This document shows positions 54,970 through 64,000 of a stretch of 64,000 nt of DNA, in pieces; position 1 is the first letter of the stretch, and every line of letters starts with the position of its first letter. The position numbers and the translations under genes were made by a program. The notes beneath the pieces are model-generated. The model ran no database searches. It worked only from the letters and a program-made list of their open reading frames with translations, and had not been told where the DNA came from. The DNA is from Sycobia sp. Sy_11 (lineage: Eukaryota; Arthropoda; Insecta; Hymenoptera; Epichrysomallidae), in contig JACCIC010000029.1 in the NCBI GenBank assembly GCA_018907035.1, positions 2,390,001 through 2,454,000 on the forward strand, written 5' to 3'.

Positions 54970-54993
54970 ATATATATATATATATATATATAT
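54970..54993. repeat. (TA)n microsatellite
   Basis: A short TA run between the Gypsy-3 stump and the 3' end of the R1-type LINE. Confidence 0.9.
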
Positions 54994-55099
54994 ACATTTT
55001 GCCAATATATAATTCGAATATAAATATATTTGCCGTCAAATTCCTGACTGCAAGTTTTTCTCTACCTACCTATTCAGGTTGCTCTGTCATTTCTACTTC

Positions 55100-57990
55100 A
55101 AGCAGATCTTCTATCGCTTCGATCGAGTCCTTGGTTTAGAGGACTTCTTTGAAGAGTTTTTCAAGTGCTATGTATTTGTCTTGGCTCAATAGAGCTCGTA
55201 CCTCAACAGAGGTATTATTGTCCCTTTGGAACCTGATCCTAACTTCATCGTATGTGGGATAGATGGACAGTACGTTCTCTGGTGTATCCGTCTCCCCACA
55301 TGAGCACCTATTTCCCACTCTCTCAGAGGGAAGCGAGAGAGGTATGAATCTGAAGTCTCCATGCCCAGTGAGAAATTGGATTAGCCATCGCGACGGCCTG
55401 ATCCAGCCGCTCCGATCCTATCTTTAACACTAGGTAGGTTAGAATTTGTTAGCCTACTTTTTGTCCAGTTATCCCAGATTGCCAGTCATCAAAATATCGT
55501 TCTGATATCTCTCGCGCGACACGACGTTGGCCCTCAAGTGACGCTCCATTTTTACGGTTTGCGTACAGTTCCGCTCTACGTCTGCATTCTAGCACGATGG
55601 GGAGTTTTCCCGCTATCACTGCTAGTGCGTCTGTCGAGGCGGTCTTGTATACACCTGTGACTCTAATGAGCACATGCCTTTCAGTACTTGACAACTTGCG
55701 TAACTGTTTAACACACATCAAATTGTTGCCAACCTGCCGCTCCGTATACAGCGATAGATATAAACAGCCAGCTAGAGATAGTACTAAGCGCTTTAAATTT
55801 ATGGCCCCATTCCCATCTTGCCAGGCGTCCAATCCTGTTAAATAAATCCACATATTTGGATTGCACTGCTTTAAAACGGCTACCGATTTTTAGATGTTCA
55901 CCGAAGTGGATGCTAAGATTTCTCATGATTTCTAATCTCTTCATCCTCGAGCTGCCGATCTTAACGAGAGGGGGGACTCTTGGGTGAAGTTGGGCTCTCA
56001 ATATCAATATTCTACACTTTTAACAGGTCAGCCTCATTTTATTGAGGCGACACCAGGATTCCACTTCTTCAATGTAACTCTGGCCTATCTTTACGATCTC
56101 TCTACGTGAGTCTCCCTCCACAAGGAGCGCGATGTCATCATCATAAGCAATGACTTCACACCCTAGTCTTAAAAGCTACCAAAGGATCAAGGACAAGGTT
56201 CCACAAAGTTGGGCCCCGTACGGATCCATGCGGGCATCCCTTATTGATCCCAAGTTGTACTTCCTCAAAGCCATCTCGTCTGAGGACTTGAATTCCCTTC
56301 AGGTAACACCGGGGCACGCTTTGCTTTTCAATGCTGTTAATACAGCGCGACACCAACATTGTCAAAGACGTCCTTTATGTTCAGGAAGATAGCTACAACA
56401 TATTTTTTACTTGATTTACTCACATACCTACGCAACTGAACTATGACGTCCTAAGTGGATCGCGCTCTCCTAAAGCCGTATTGTCTTGGAGATAACTGTG
56501 TTTCTATGATCCTATCTAGTCTGTTTAGTATTAGCGCTTCAAGGGCTTTGCCAAATATTGGTAATAGGCAAATGGGCCTGTAGGAAGCAGGGTTCTCAGG
56601 TACTTTGTCTTCACCCTCTCGGATTGTGACGACTTAGCCGACCTTCCGCTCATTGGAAAAGACTGAGAACCTCAAGCATGAGTTGAATATATTGATCAGG
56701 TCCTGCCTAATTGTCGGCAGTGCTGTTTAAATGATGGCCAAGTCGAAGTTGTCCGGACCAGGAACCTTACCCAGCTCCATCTTGGCCAAGACCTGATCCA
56801 ACTCAGCGAGATTAAATTTAGCCTCTGCCCCCCTGGGCCGGAGGGTGTTGTTCAAGTATCTCATTTTTTTGCTCGTGCGTTTCAACCTGTATATTGTCTG
56901 GAGTGAATAGGGTGTTTAGTACTGCCGTAGCAGTGCTCACTCAGTCCGTCGTATAGGTGTTATCAGCCAGACGGACGTTGCAACCAACTTCTTTAATGGA
57001 CAGCTTACCGACTTGGAGTCGGTAAGCTACACCCCAGGGGTTCTGATTATTCTTTACTGTGACAAGTTTTTACCATTTGGACTCTTTAGTATGCCTGAGT
57101 CTACAGACATATTACTTCCTGGCCGCTTTGTATTCTTTCTTGAGGTGCTCCTATATAACGGGTTAACGCTTCTCCTGGAATACTCGATGGACTCGATTTA
57201 TAACCCTTTTTATTCTATCTAATTCAGTGTTCCACCAGAGAACCCTCCTAGCTGCTACCCTACGCCTCGGTATGGCAGCATTGCACGATTTCCTCAAAGT
57301 GTTTGTCATTGGGCGAACTTTCTCAATAGTCTCAATTTTGGAGCCGGGCATTTCTTTAGAGACCTGGTCCCATTTATCCTTGAGTACAGTGCATAAAGTA
57401 TCCCAGTTCGCTTTTTGTGTGAAATATCGATTTAGCTTTTGTCCCTGATTTTCAGCACCTGAGCTTGCAGGTGTGTCTGCTCCATTAAGGTGGAACGTGA
57501 TCGTTCTTTGATCACTCGAGGTCCAGTCTTCCCTGAGGGCCCATTCTGTGATGAGTGTCTCGAGATTCATGGAGACAAGAGTTACATCCACATTTCCTTC
57601 TCCAACTTTTTGGAGATGGTAGCGATACTACCTGGTACATTGGCGATCCTGAGATTCCTTCCTCTCCTATGAAGTGTGTATTTGTGAGGTGCGTTACTTT
57701 TAGCACTGTTACATCAGGATTGAGGACTGCTATTGCTGCCCAGGGTGTATGCCCATCCAAAATACCATTCTCGTGCGCAGTCCGAACCCCTCTATTTGGC
57801 CACTGCGCTGGTATGGCTCTTGGAAAAGTAGGATGTCTACTCCACTTTCCACACATTTCGATTTTATCTCAAGAGTAACTCTGCCCGCTTTTCTAGCATT
57901 TAGTTGCGCGAAGCGCAAAACAGTTCCACTTTGATTTCTTCGTGCGTTACTTTCCATAGTCCGTTGAGTTTATTAACCTTTCCATGGCAG
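55100..57990 (-). pseudogene. R1-type LINE ORF2: endonuclease, RT and C-terminal tail
   Basis: Endonuclease start: LRFAQLNARKAGRVTLEIKS and ILLFQEPYQRSG (57957-57730). Its end is REDWTSSDQRTITFHLNG, where the usual SDH catalytic His is Gln. RT pieces near 56840-56350 include PGPDNFDLAI, YRPICLLPIFGKALEALIL, YGFRRARST and FLNIKDVFDNV (family FLDIKGAFDNV, so the motif A Asp is Asn). Next are NKGCPHGSVRGPTLWNLVLD (56365-56156) and AYDDDIALLV (family YADD). 55449-55853 gives LIRVTGVYKTASTDALAVIA, and 55136-55318 the CSCGETDTPENVL tail. The protein would nick the target and copy its RNA there. Confidence 0.85.
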
Positions 57991-59430
57991 CTTTGTACGA
58001 GTTACAAGATATCTGTTGTCCATGGAGCCGTGGTTATGAGGCTTTTTCGATTTTTTTTAATTTGCGCATTTGGGCGGTTTGTCTTTGTGAGTGCAATCTT
58101 TGCTACCATAGCCACTTTGGGCGCAATGAGAACAGCCATGTTCCTTTTTGCAAAACTTGGAGACATATCCGTAACCAAAGTACTTGTAGCACCTTGTTAC
58201 CCTAACATAATCCTGGATTCTGCAAGAGCCATTCAACAAAGACTCTTCCTCTCCAGTAGAAGTTCTCGCACTTTTGGCGAAACTTCCATCACCCAGTTGC
58301 TGATGCTACCGTCTTTTCTGCCTGCCTTGAAGCGAGGATTAAAGAATTCTGCAAATTCCTTTGCTGTTTGAGCTAAGCCCTCATTTGATCAAAAATAGCT
58401 GACGTCAGGTCTTCCGAGGTTATATCCCTCGGATCGTCGTATATCAGTATTTTAGGTGTATTTCTGGCTGGTGCTTCCAGCTCAAAGAGTTCTTTGATGT
58501 TGCTGTAGGCTATTATTTTCTCTAAATCTGCTTCCGTCGCAAGCTTCGATCAGGTGGCCCCTCCTGGTTTCCCTTAGGTTTCGTATACGGACCTTCTCTC
58601 TAGGTTGAAGGCTTTTTACAAAGCTTTTTTACCCTGCCGTTGACGGCAAAGTCTCCGCATCCCTAGATTTAAGGAAAACCATGCTTGGATGTGGCCTGAT
58701 CACTGCGTCTGCAAGTTGAGCATTGGATGCAGTAAGTTTTTTGCTACCACTCTCAGTCTCAGTTGTTGTTCCAGTCCTGTTTTTACTTGTAGCAGCAGCA
58801 GCATATAACTGCAGTGTACCAATGCTTTTGATTTTGTCGACTAGCTCTTGCAGAGTAGCCGACTGAGACTCAGCGCCAGCACATCTGATGGCCATCTCGG
58901 AAATGGTTACCGTGATGGCTTTTAGGGTTTGCAGGCAATATTTTCTTATTTCTATTTCTCGGCAGCTTTTGAGGGCTGCTTTTAACACGTCAAAGAGATC
59001 TGCGGCTTAGGCCGGGACTGTAACGCAGTAGATTTTTGTAGTTCCTGAAGTTGGCTCCTTTTGTTCAACGGGAGATGCGCGGGTGTTCGTAGCACTCCTT
59101 GTTTCCTCAGCCGTAGGATGATTTTATGTCGAGGTACTAGCACTGAGTGTCTCAGTTCGTTTTTCCACTACGGCATTTGCCTAGGTAGTACTCCCGACTT
59201 TGGCCTTCGCAGTTGCCCCTATACTTTTTTCAGCTTCTTTGTGGGGGGGGGGGGTCTTCCGATCAGCTTTTATGCCAGTTCTGCTTTATTCTTCCTCTTG
59301 TTTTCAATTCGCCTTTCCCTGAGCTTCCTATCTACTTTCTCCTTCTCAGTGAGCACTATTGTCACTTTGTTTGTTTGTTTATTCATCTTTTTCGTGCGTC
59401 CACCTACTGAGGTCACTTTACAGTAGCCCG
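57991..59430 (-). pseudogene. R1-type LINE ORF1 (gag-like) with zinc knuckles
   Basis: 58057-58239 shows CYKYFGYGYVSKFC, then CSHCAQSGYGSKDC, then PPKCANC. These are two CCHC knuckles and the start of a third. In the first knuckle a Cys and the His are Tyr, and in the second the His is Tyr. 58629-58988 encodes a helical segment (KAALKSCREIEIRKYCLQTL, EMAIRCAGAESQSATLQEL) as in R1 ORF1. The region 59061-59430 is low similarity. ORF1 binds the element RNA. Confidence 0.72.
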
Positions 59431-59480
59431 TTCAATGGACAAAGCTTGTTTATTACGGGCGGTATATAAAATTTCAACTG

Positions 59481-59880
59481 GCAATTGTAGGTGCTCCCAT
59501 CTTCTTCCCTGGAAAAATGCATACCCTATCGCAACTACCATGCAATGTAGGATTAGGGGGCTTTTATAGAGTAGTTCCTTCTCTTAGCCGGGTGATGAAG
59601 CCAAGCCACCGGCCCATTAAAGCAGAACGTTCTAACGATTTGATGATCGGTGGTCGCTGAACTACTTGTAATGGGTTTGCGGTAATTAGGAAGTAAGCGT
59701 CAACTTTCCACTCCCAGCATCGGTAACTCCCGAGTGCACCAAGCCCGTTAGGTCAAAAGCTCGTTTGGTCCTATCCTCAAAGACCATTGCTGTATTTTAG
59801 CCACGTTCACCATACCGGCTCCATAAATGAGAGTTGAGGATACGTTACCCCGGCACATGAACATGGACGTAAACAGTTTG
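59481..59880. other. Between LINE and Gypsy-4, possible LINE leader
   Basis: Base composition resembles the LINE rather than AT-rich host DNA. No frame or motif was recognised. It may be the 5' untranslated region of the LINE or the 3' LTR of Gypsy-4. Confidence 0.3.
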
Positions 59881-59884
59881 TATT

Positions 59885-60936
59885 TTAACGCTGGCGTCTG
59901 CATACTGAATCGTTTAGTTTGAAGTTCTCCTGCCTTCGCGGTTTATTGTAGTACATAGTCTGTTTTTGGCTAGCGGTGCTCAGATGTTTCTTCACCATTG
60001 TGTATATCGGCGAGAATCTTTTCATGCTATTTAGCCAATCTGTCTGCGATAAATTTTGCATTTGCAATGTTGCTACCTGTGCAAAATTCAAAAAGGCTGG
60101 CCACGCTTGTATGCTTGTGTGTACAGTGATATGGATTGAAAATGTAAGTTCGGGGAGATGTAACTCTTAATCTTTATGATCGTTTTTTACGAAAATGTCT
60201 ATCATCGTTTTGATGACGCGGATGACTCGTTCTACTAGATTCACCTGGGTATCATAAGGCGCTATTAGCTGGTGTATGACATCTTGTTCAGTCAAATCGG
60301 CCTTGAGCCAATTGTTGGCGAATTCTGTACCGTTGTCTGTTATCAGGTACTTTGGGTAGCCCCATTTGAAGATGATCTGCTCCTCCAATGCCCTGTCGTT
60401 TGTATGACTGTTTGTTTTCTACAGTATATATGTGCTCGTTTTTCCACATACTGTGTGTACAGGTACCTACACTTCCCTTTGCTAGCTGGAAAGGGCCCCA
60501 TTATATCTGCTGTAACGCTAGTCCACGGCCCTTCTATATTTACTTGTGCCATTAATCCAATATGCCCTCGTTGCAACACCTTGTATATCTAGCATTCGGA
60601 ACATTGCTTGACGTACTTGTGTACATGTCTTCGCATTCGAAGCCAGTAGTAACTCTGACTTACTTTATTTATTGGTTTCTCCGTTCCGAAGTGTCCAGAC
60701 GTTGGTCTGTGATGGCACTCAAGAAGTACTTGCTCGCGATCTCCTAGCGGTATAACCAGTTTCCAGTTATCTTGACTGTTTCTTAGTGACTCCGTGAGTG
60801 CGTTTGGGCGATGTTTATATATTTTATTGACTATAATTATCCAATCAGGGTATTTGTCTCCCTGTTCACGGGCTTCTCTAGTTTTATCATTGTGCCATGT
60901 GTCTCTTTCTATGCTGACGAGGGCGGCGGTGTGCAT
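59885..60936 (-). pseudogene. Gypsy-4 integrase relic
   Basis: The zinc-binding domain reads CHHRPTSGHFGTEKPINK then YYWLRMRRHVHKYVKQCSEC (60589-60936), complete HHCC. The core has WTSVTADIMGPFPASKGKCR (60343-60579, first Asp), YPKYLITDNGTEFANNWL (second Asp) and NLVERVIRVIKTMI (catalytic Glu) in 60167-60388, with frameshifts between. The C-terminal part continues to about 59885 (DWLNSMKRFSPIYTMVKKHL, TASQKQTMYYNKPRR). The DDE triad is intact at residue level, although the frame is not. Confidence 0.85.
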
Positions 60937-60989
60937 TTCAGCTGACTAGAGGCGGGAAGGTGGGTCTAGAAAGAGTTTCTGGTACATAA

Positions 60990-61200
60990 TGTAGATCCCC
61001 TAGACATCCATATGCAGCAGTGGATACGCGTATTTCCTTATTTCCTTGTGATGGCGTTGACTGCCCGGTAATCGATGCAGAATCGAATCTTTCCGTTCTT
61101 TTTCGGGACTATTACCTCCACGAGCGTTCACACGGCTCAATGATGTTCTCGGATAGTAGCCGATCGATCTTCTCGTGAGCTTGCTTCAGCAGTCAATCAG
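60990..61200 (-). pseudogene. Gypsy-4 RT entry fragment
   Basis: The minus strand reads LKQAHEKIDRLLSENIIEP, then VIVPKKNGKIRFCIDYRAVN in broken frames. This is the fingers part of a Gypsy RT (KK.GK.RFCIDYR). The palm with catalytic Asp residues is absent, marking the deletion edge. Confidence 0.7.
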
Positions 61201-61470
61201 GGATGCGACGCAAGTGCTGCTTTATTGTGCGACACCCCTGTGTATCTATGTGATGCGGCTGCATCCGCGCCATCTGAAGTGGTCCGTTCGCTGGGGATAT
61301 GAAATGATCTAATAACCGTTCGAGCTCACGGCGTTCAGCGCTGTCAAGCCAAACTACTCCGTTCATGGTAGCTATTGCAGCGATCGTCTCTTGCAGGCCG
61401 TTCTATGGGGTTACGAAAGGCTTGATGATGCATTTCAACGTATGCCATGTCACGTCCGCAAAATTGATCA

Positions 61471-61878
61471 TCATTTATATTGATGTAAGTATGTCCTTTC
61501 CTCAGTGATGTCCTCTTCAAGGGTTTTTGCTATCTTGAATCGTGCTTTAAGTTGCCCGTCCTTGATATTAAGTAGCAGATCGATCCCGCTATCATGTAGG
61601 AATACTTTTCCATCCGACAGTTGCATGTAGGAGATCAGCGGGATTATTGCTGATCGCACTAATTTCCCTGGAGCTGGGTCTACGTACGACTTACGTGCTC
61701 TTGGATCAATAAGTGCAGGAAATACTTTCCCCTTCAACTCAATGTTGAGGAAAAATCGACTTTCTTCGTCATCTGTTTTAAGGTTCGGATGTGTGCTCGT
61801 GACAACCTTTGCCTCGGGGTACTGGTTGTCGCTGTTTGGGGCTCTGAGAGTGGGGAATATCTGGGACCCGAGGATCAT
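61471..61878 (-). pseudogene. Gypsy-4 protease relic
   Basis: FLNIELKGKVFPALIDPRAR occupies the retropepsin active-site region, where family members read ALIDTGA or ALIDSGA. Here DTG has become DPR, so the Asp remains but the Thr-Gly fireman's-grip residues are gone. The tail LLLNIKDGQLKARFKIAK agrees with the family. Stops bound the fragment. Confidence 0.65.
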
Positions 61879-62033
61879 TGGCGGCTATTGCATGAGGGTG
61901 ATGGGGACTGATATGAAGGAGATGGCGGGGGATGGCGGTATCTGGGTGGCGTGTTTTTTCTATCTTCCATTTGTCGAGGGGACGAGCTCCTGATATTTTG
62001 GGGTGCTGGACTGTGGTTCCTCCTTGGTTCTTG

Positions 62034-63162
62034 TCAATCATCATGTTGCCGTGATTTATCATTCTCACGTCTAGCTAGTATCGACGCCCAGGTTTCTATT
62101 ACCATTATGGCCCTTTTAGCCACCGGTGGCTGATCGTTTTCGGTGGCTATCAACCTGGATCGTTTACTCGTTCTTTCTGAGGAGGAGCAGGCTGTCATGT
62201 TTGCCATGCAATTATCTGTAGCTGGTGGCTCTTTGTATCTCCGCATAAGTTCCTTTTTTAGTTCAATCTGCTGCCCTATCAACTGCAAATAGTCCATTGA
62301 TTTAAAATCATTCCTGTTGATCTTGTCCAGCTGTGAGGGGTGCAGATTTCAATAGATTCTATCGAGTTGTTTGCAATGGAGTGCTAGAGCACGCGTATTC
62401 CATGGAGATATGAATCGATGGGTTCTTTCGAAACTTATATTCGATCGCGCAGCTCTTCCTCTAACTGTAGGGTATAATCGATCGACCGGAATTGGCGGCG
62501 CAACACAGCTTTAGACTCTTCTAAAGTACTCCAATTTTTATAGAGGAGCCTGGCCCATATCTGTACTTATCAATTTCAAAATGTATTTTGCAGGATCTAA
62601 GCTGCATATAGTCTCTTCCAGTCGTTCGATAAACTCCGCCACATCCTCTCGAAGGGCTCCAGTGAACTGAATGCGCCATTTTCGTAACAGTTGTCCGATG
62701 CGCATTTCTTTCAAATACGTATTCTCACATGATCTGCTCGAGGTCATGGATTGGGTTTCCGTGGGCGCTGGCTGTGCTTTTAGCAATCAGTTGGGCAAGC
62801 CCGGATATGCTAATGGGAATTCTTGTAGCAACGCCGTATGGAGGTATGACCACATGCCCGGTAAATACTGCCAGCTGTTTGCTGTAGCTGGGGATATTTC
62901 CATATTCCCTGCCAGATCTGTGCTATGACCTGGTGGTAGCGTCCATGGTCCAGGGATATACCACAGTCCTATGACTACCTGCTGTGGGGATTGCCCCTGT
63001 GTATTGTGGAGGCCGTACGGACATATCCGGCTGTATTTTTGGCTCAGCAAGCGTCTGGGATAAATGAGCTGCCTCGAAAACTGTCGAGGTCAAGGCATAC
63101 GAGATTTCCGTGATGTCGAAATAGTTTTTTTTCGGATTTTTTATAATGTGCCGGCGTAGCAT
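62034..63162 (-). pseudogene. Gypsy-4 gag relic
   Basis: The best segment, 62538-62786, has LLRKWRIQFTGALREDVAEF then IERLEETICSLD, the capsid start seen in insect Gypsy gags. 62400-62535 continues in other frames with LEESKAVLRRQFRSIDYTL-like sequence. 62034-62297 (QIELKKELMRRYKEPP, basic tail) and the leader-side frames at 62787-63162 are weak. No CCHC knuckle was seen. Confidence 0.6.
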
Positions 63163-63180
63163 CAGTCGTTCGTTGCTGAT

Positions 63181-63795
63181 CCATATTCTGTGTAGCTTAA
63201 ACGCGGCTTACAAATATAAATCTGTGAAATCGGGAGAATTCTCTTCGAAATTCTTGTTGAAGAATTCTTAAAGGTTTATCTTCTTACGGTTTTTTCTTTT
63301 TTTCCACGTCTATACTTGCTTGTCCGGTTTATCGTATGTTCTTAAAGTGATAGTGACGTGACTTCGATATTTATGGTTGAGACACAGAAGAGAGGTCATA
63401 GAAGTGTCCGTTAATCGTCAGTGCTCTATATTGAATAAATGTTTCTACTCAGTATGGATTTAAAAATAAGACGTATTGTACATTGTTTGTAATTATTGTA
63501 TATCTCTTTAAAAAAAAAAAAAAACAAAACAAAAAAAAAACAAAATTATTATTATTTTGTTTAGTTTTATATCTCTTCCAATTGATTGATGAGATAATCA
63601 GTATGATTTATTGGTTGGTCTCTGTTATTGTTTTGTCTTTATTGATATTTTTATTATTTATCCCCAAGGATTGTTTTTATTATTTATTAGTGTTATTTCT
63701 ACTTTTCACGTCGAATGGTGTGTTATTTCATATAGATGTGTTTTAAATAATAATAGTAATAATAATCATAATAATAATTTTTTACTATGAAGCTC
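63181..63795. other. AT-rich spacer with A-rich tract
   Basis: A long A run with C interruptions at about 63512-63544 could be a retroposon tail. The plus frame at 63483-63746 starts in this run, is I/L/F-rich, and is not supported as a gene. Confidence 0.45.
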
Positions 63796-63890
63796 ATGAG
63801 TAGCATAGTGGTTAATGGTCTCGTTTTTCATACGGAAGATCGTGGTTCAATCCATGACTTTTTTCTGAATAAATTTTAATAATGAATAAA
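63796..63890 (+). mobile_element. tRNA-derived SINE
   Basis: TAGCATAGTGG at 63801-63811 is a perfect polymerase III A box (TRGCNNAGYNGG core). GGTTCAATCC at 63844-63853 is a near-match to the B box. The 33-base spacing is right for a tRNA promoter. Sequence after the B box does not complete a tRNA and runs into AT-rich DNA, so it is a SINE head, better preserved than the one at 12935. Confidence 0.7.
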
Positions 63891-64000
63891 ATGTATTATT
63901 TATATAATTTATCTATAAATTAACTGATGTTTAAGAGAAAAATATATAATCTTACCAAATATTACAAAGGTTATTTTTTAAATAGTTTTTTTTTTTAATT

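Larger units (their letters stand above)
55090..59480 (-). mobile_element. R1-type non-LTR retrotransposon, near full length but dead
   Basis: The minus strand contains, in order, ORF1 with zinc knuckles (to about 57990) and ORF2 with apurinic-type endonuclease, RT and a C-terminal Cys/His tail (57957 to about 55136). This is the R1/TRAS-like plan. Frameshifts are frequent and catalytic positions are changed. The upstream limit near 59480 is a guess: 59480-59880 is GC-neutral sequence that could be its leader. R1 itself inserts into rRNA genes, but no rDNA flank is visible, so this is a relative with another target or a dispersed copy. Confidence 0.82.
59880..63180 (-). mobile_element. Degraded Ty3/Gypsy element (Gypsy-4) with RT deletion
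   Basis: The minus strand from right to left carries gag pieces (62034-63162), protease (61471-61878), only the first part of RT (about 61010-61200) and then integrase (59885-60936). Most of RT and RNase H is missing, so an internal deletion joined RT entry to the end of RNase H or integrase near 60950-61010. LTRs and primer site were not found. Confidence 0.82.

Noticed and set aside
54836..55039. Minus ORF with a Tyr-Ile repeat, and similar YI-repeat ORFs near 9101, 12422, 12512 and 48345
   Set aside because: They translate (TA)n microsatellites.
63796..63890. tRNA gene
   Set aside because: Only the A and B box region resembles a tRNA. The B box is one base short and acceptor-stem pairing is absent, so a SINE fits better.

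Overview
This window looks like repeat-dense, AT-rich insect nuclear DNA. A hymenopteran, possibly an ant, is my best guess. The reasons are Ty3/Gypsy gag and pol of insect type, a Mos1-like mariner, an R1-type LINE, a Maverick/Polinton, a Penelope-like element (PLE), tRNA-derived SINEs, and many (TA)n microsatellites in roughly 65-75% AT background. I found no convincing host gene. Almost every coding signal is a broken mobile element. The clear exception is one intact mariner transposase at 20154-21197.

Layout. 1-3960: minus-strand Gypsy fragment. 4860-7590: foldback-like structure whose long inverted arms are arrays of 60-bp repeats, with a small palindromic PLE derivative nested in its loop. 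7573-9330: internally deleted LINE fusing a gag-like region to the RT-protein tail. 9330-14800: possible LTR, a G-poor low-complexity tract, a SINE and a foldback MITE. 14800-16805: THAP-domain (P-element-like) relic, then a long LTR with TATA box and tRNA-Lys primer-binding site. 16805-21805: large inverted-repeat element whose right arm holds the mariner and a 353-bp insertion with a 15-bp target duplication. 22620-26950: second Gypsy, minus strand. 26950-31640: unidentified ORFs, a GC-rich island with 95-98 bp tandem repeats, and a second LTR family. 32640-43640: degraded Maverick/Polinton with convergent halves (ATPase, conserved ORF, GPPGIGF-type protein and integrase on plus; B-family DNA polymerase on minus). 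A PLE lies inside the integrase gene and a minus-strand LTR lies between the halves. 44073-44717: unrecognised gene with a canonical intron and one stop. 44780-53300: AT-rich repeats, a second copy of the second LTR family, and long stretches with nothing recognisable. 53320-54740, 55090-59480 and 59880-63180: Gypsy 3' remnant, R1-type LINE and fourth Gypsy, all minus strand. A tRNA-SINE lies at 63801.

The most interesting structure is in the LTR family present at 15282-16625 (plus) and 37489-38983 (minus). Downstream of its TATA box, so probably in the transcribed R/U5 leader, the minus copy carries five consecutive long hairpins. Their core is conserved, but their outer stems differ in sequence and stay complementary, which is the pattern expected of a selected RNA or DNA structure. 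The other strong results are two PLE-family insertions sharing the same termini and flanked by exact 13-bp and 10-bp target duplications, one of them a 282-bp near-perfect palindrome, and the 60-bp/120-bp higher-order repeat arrays forming foldback arms.

The genes do not form one pathway. The window is best read as layers of nested insertions whose order can be partly recovered: PLE into Maverick integrase, mariner into the inverted-repeat element, and a further insertion at the mariner edge. All family assignments are from reading translations by eye; no database search was run.
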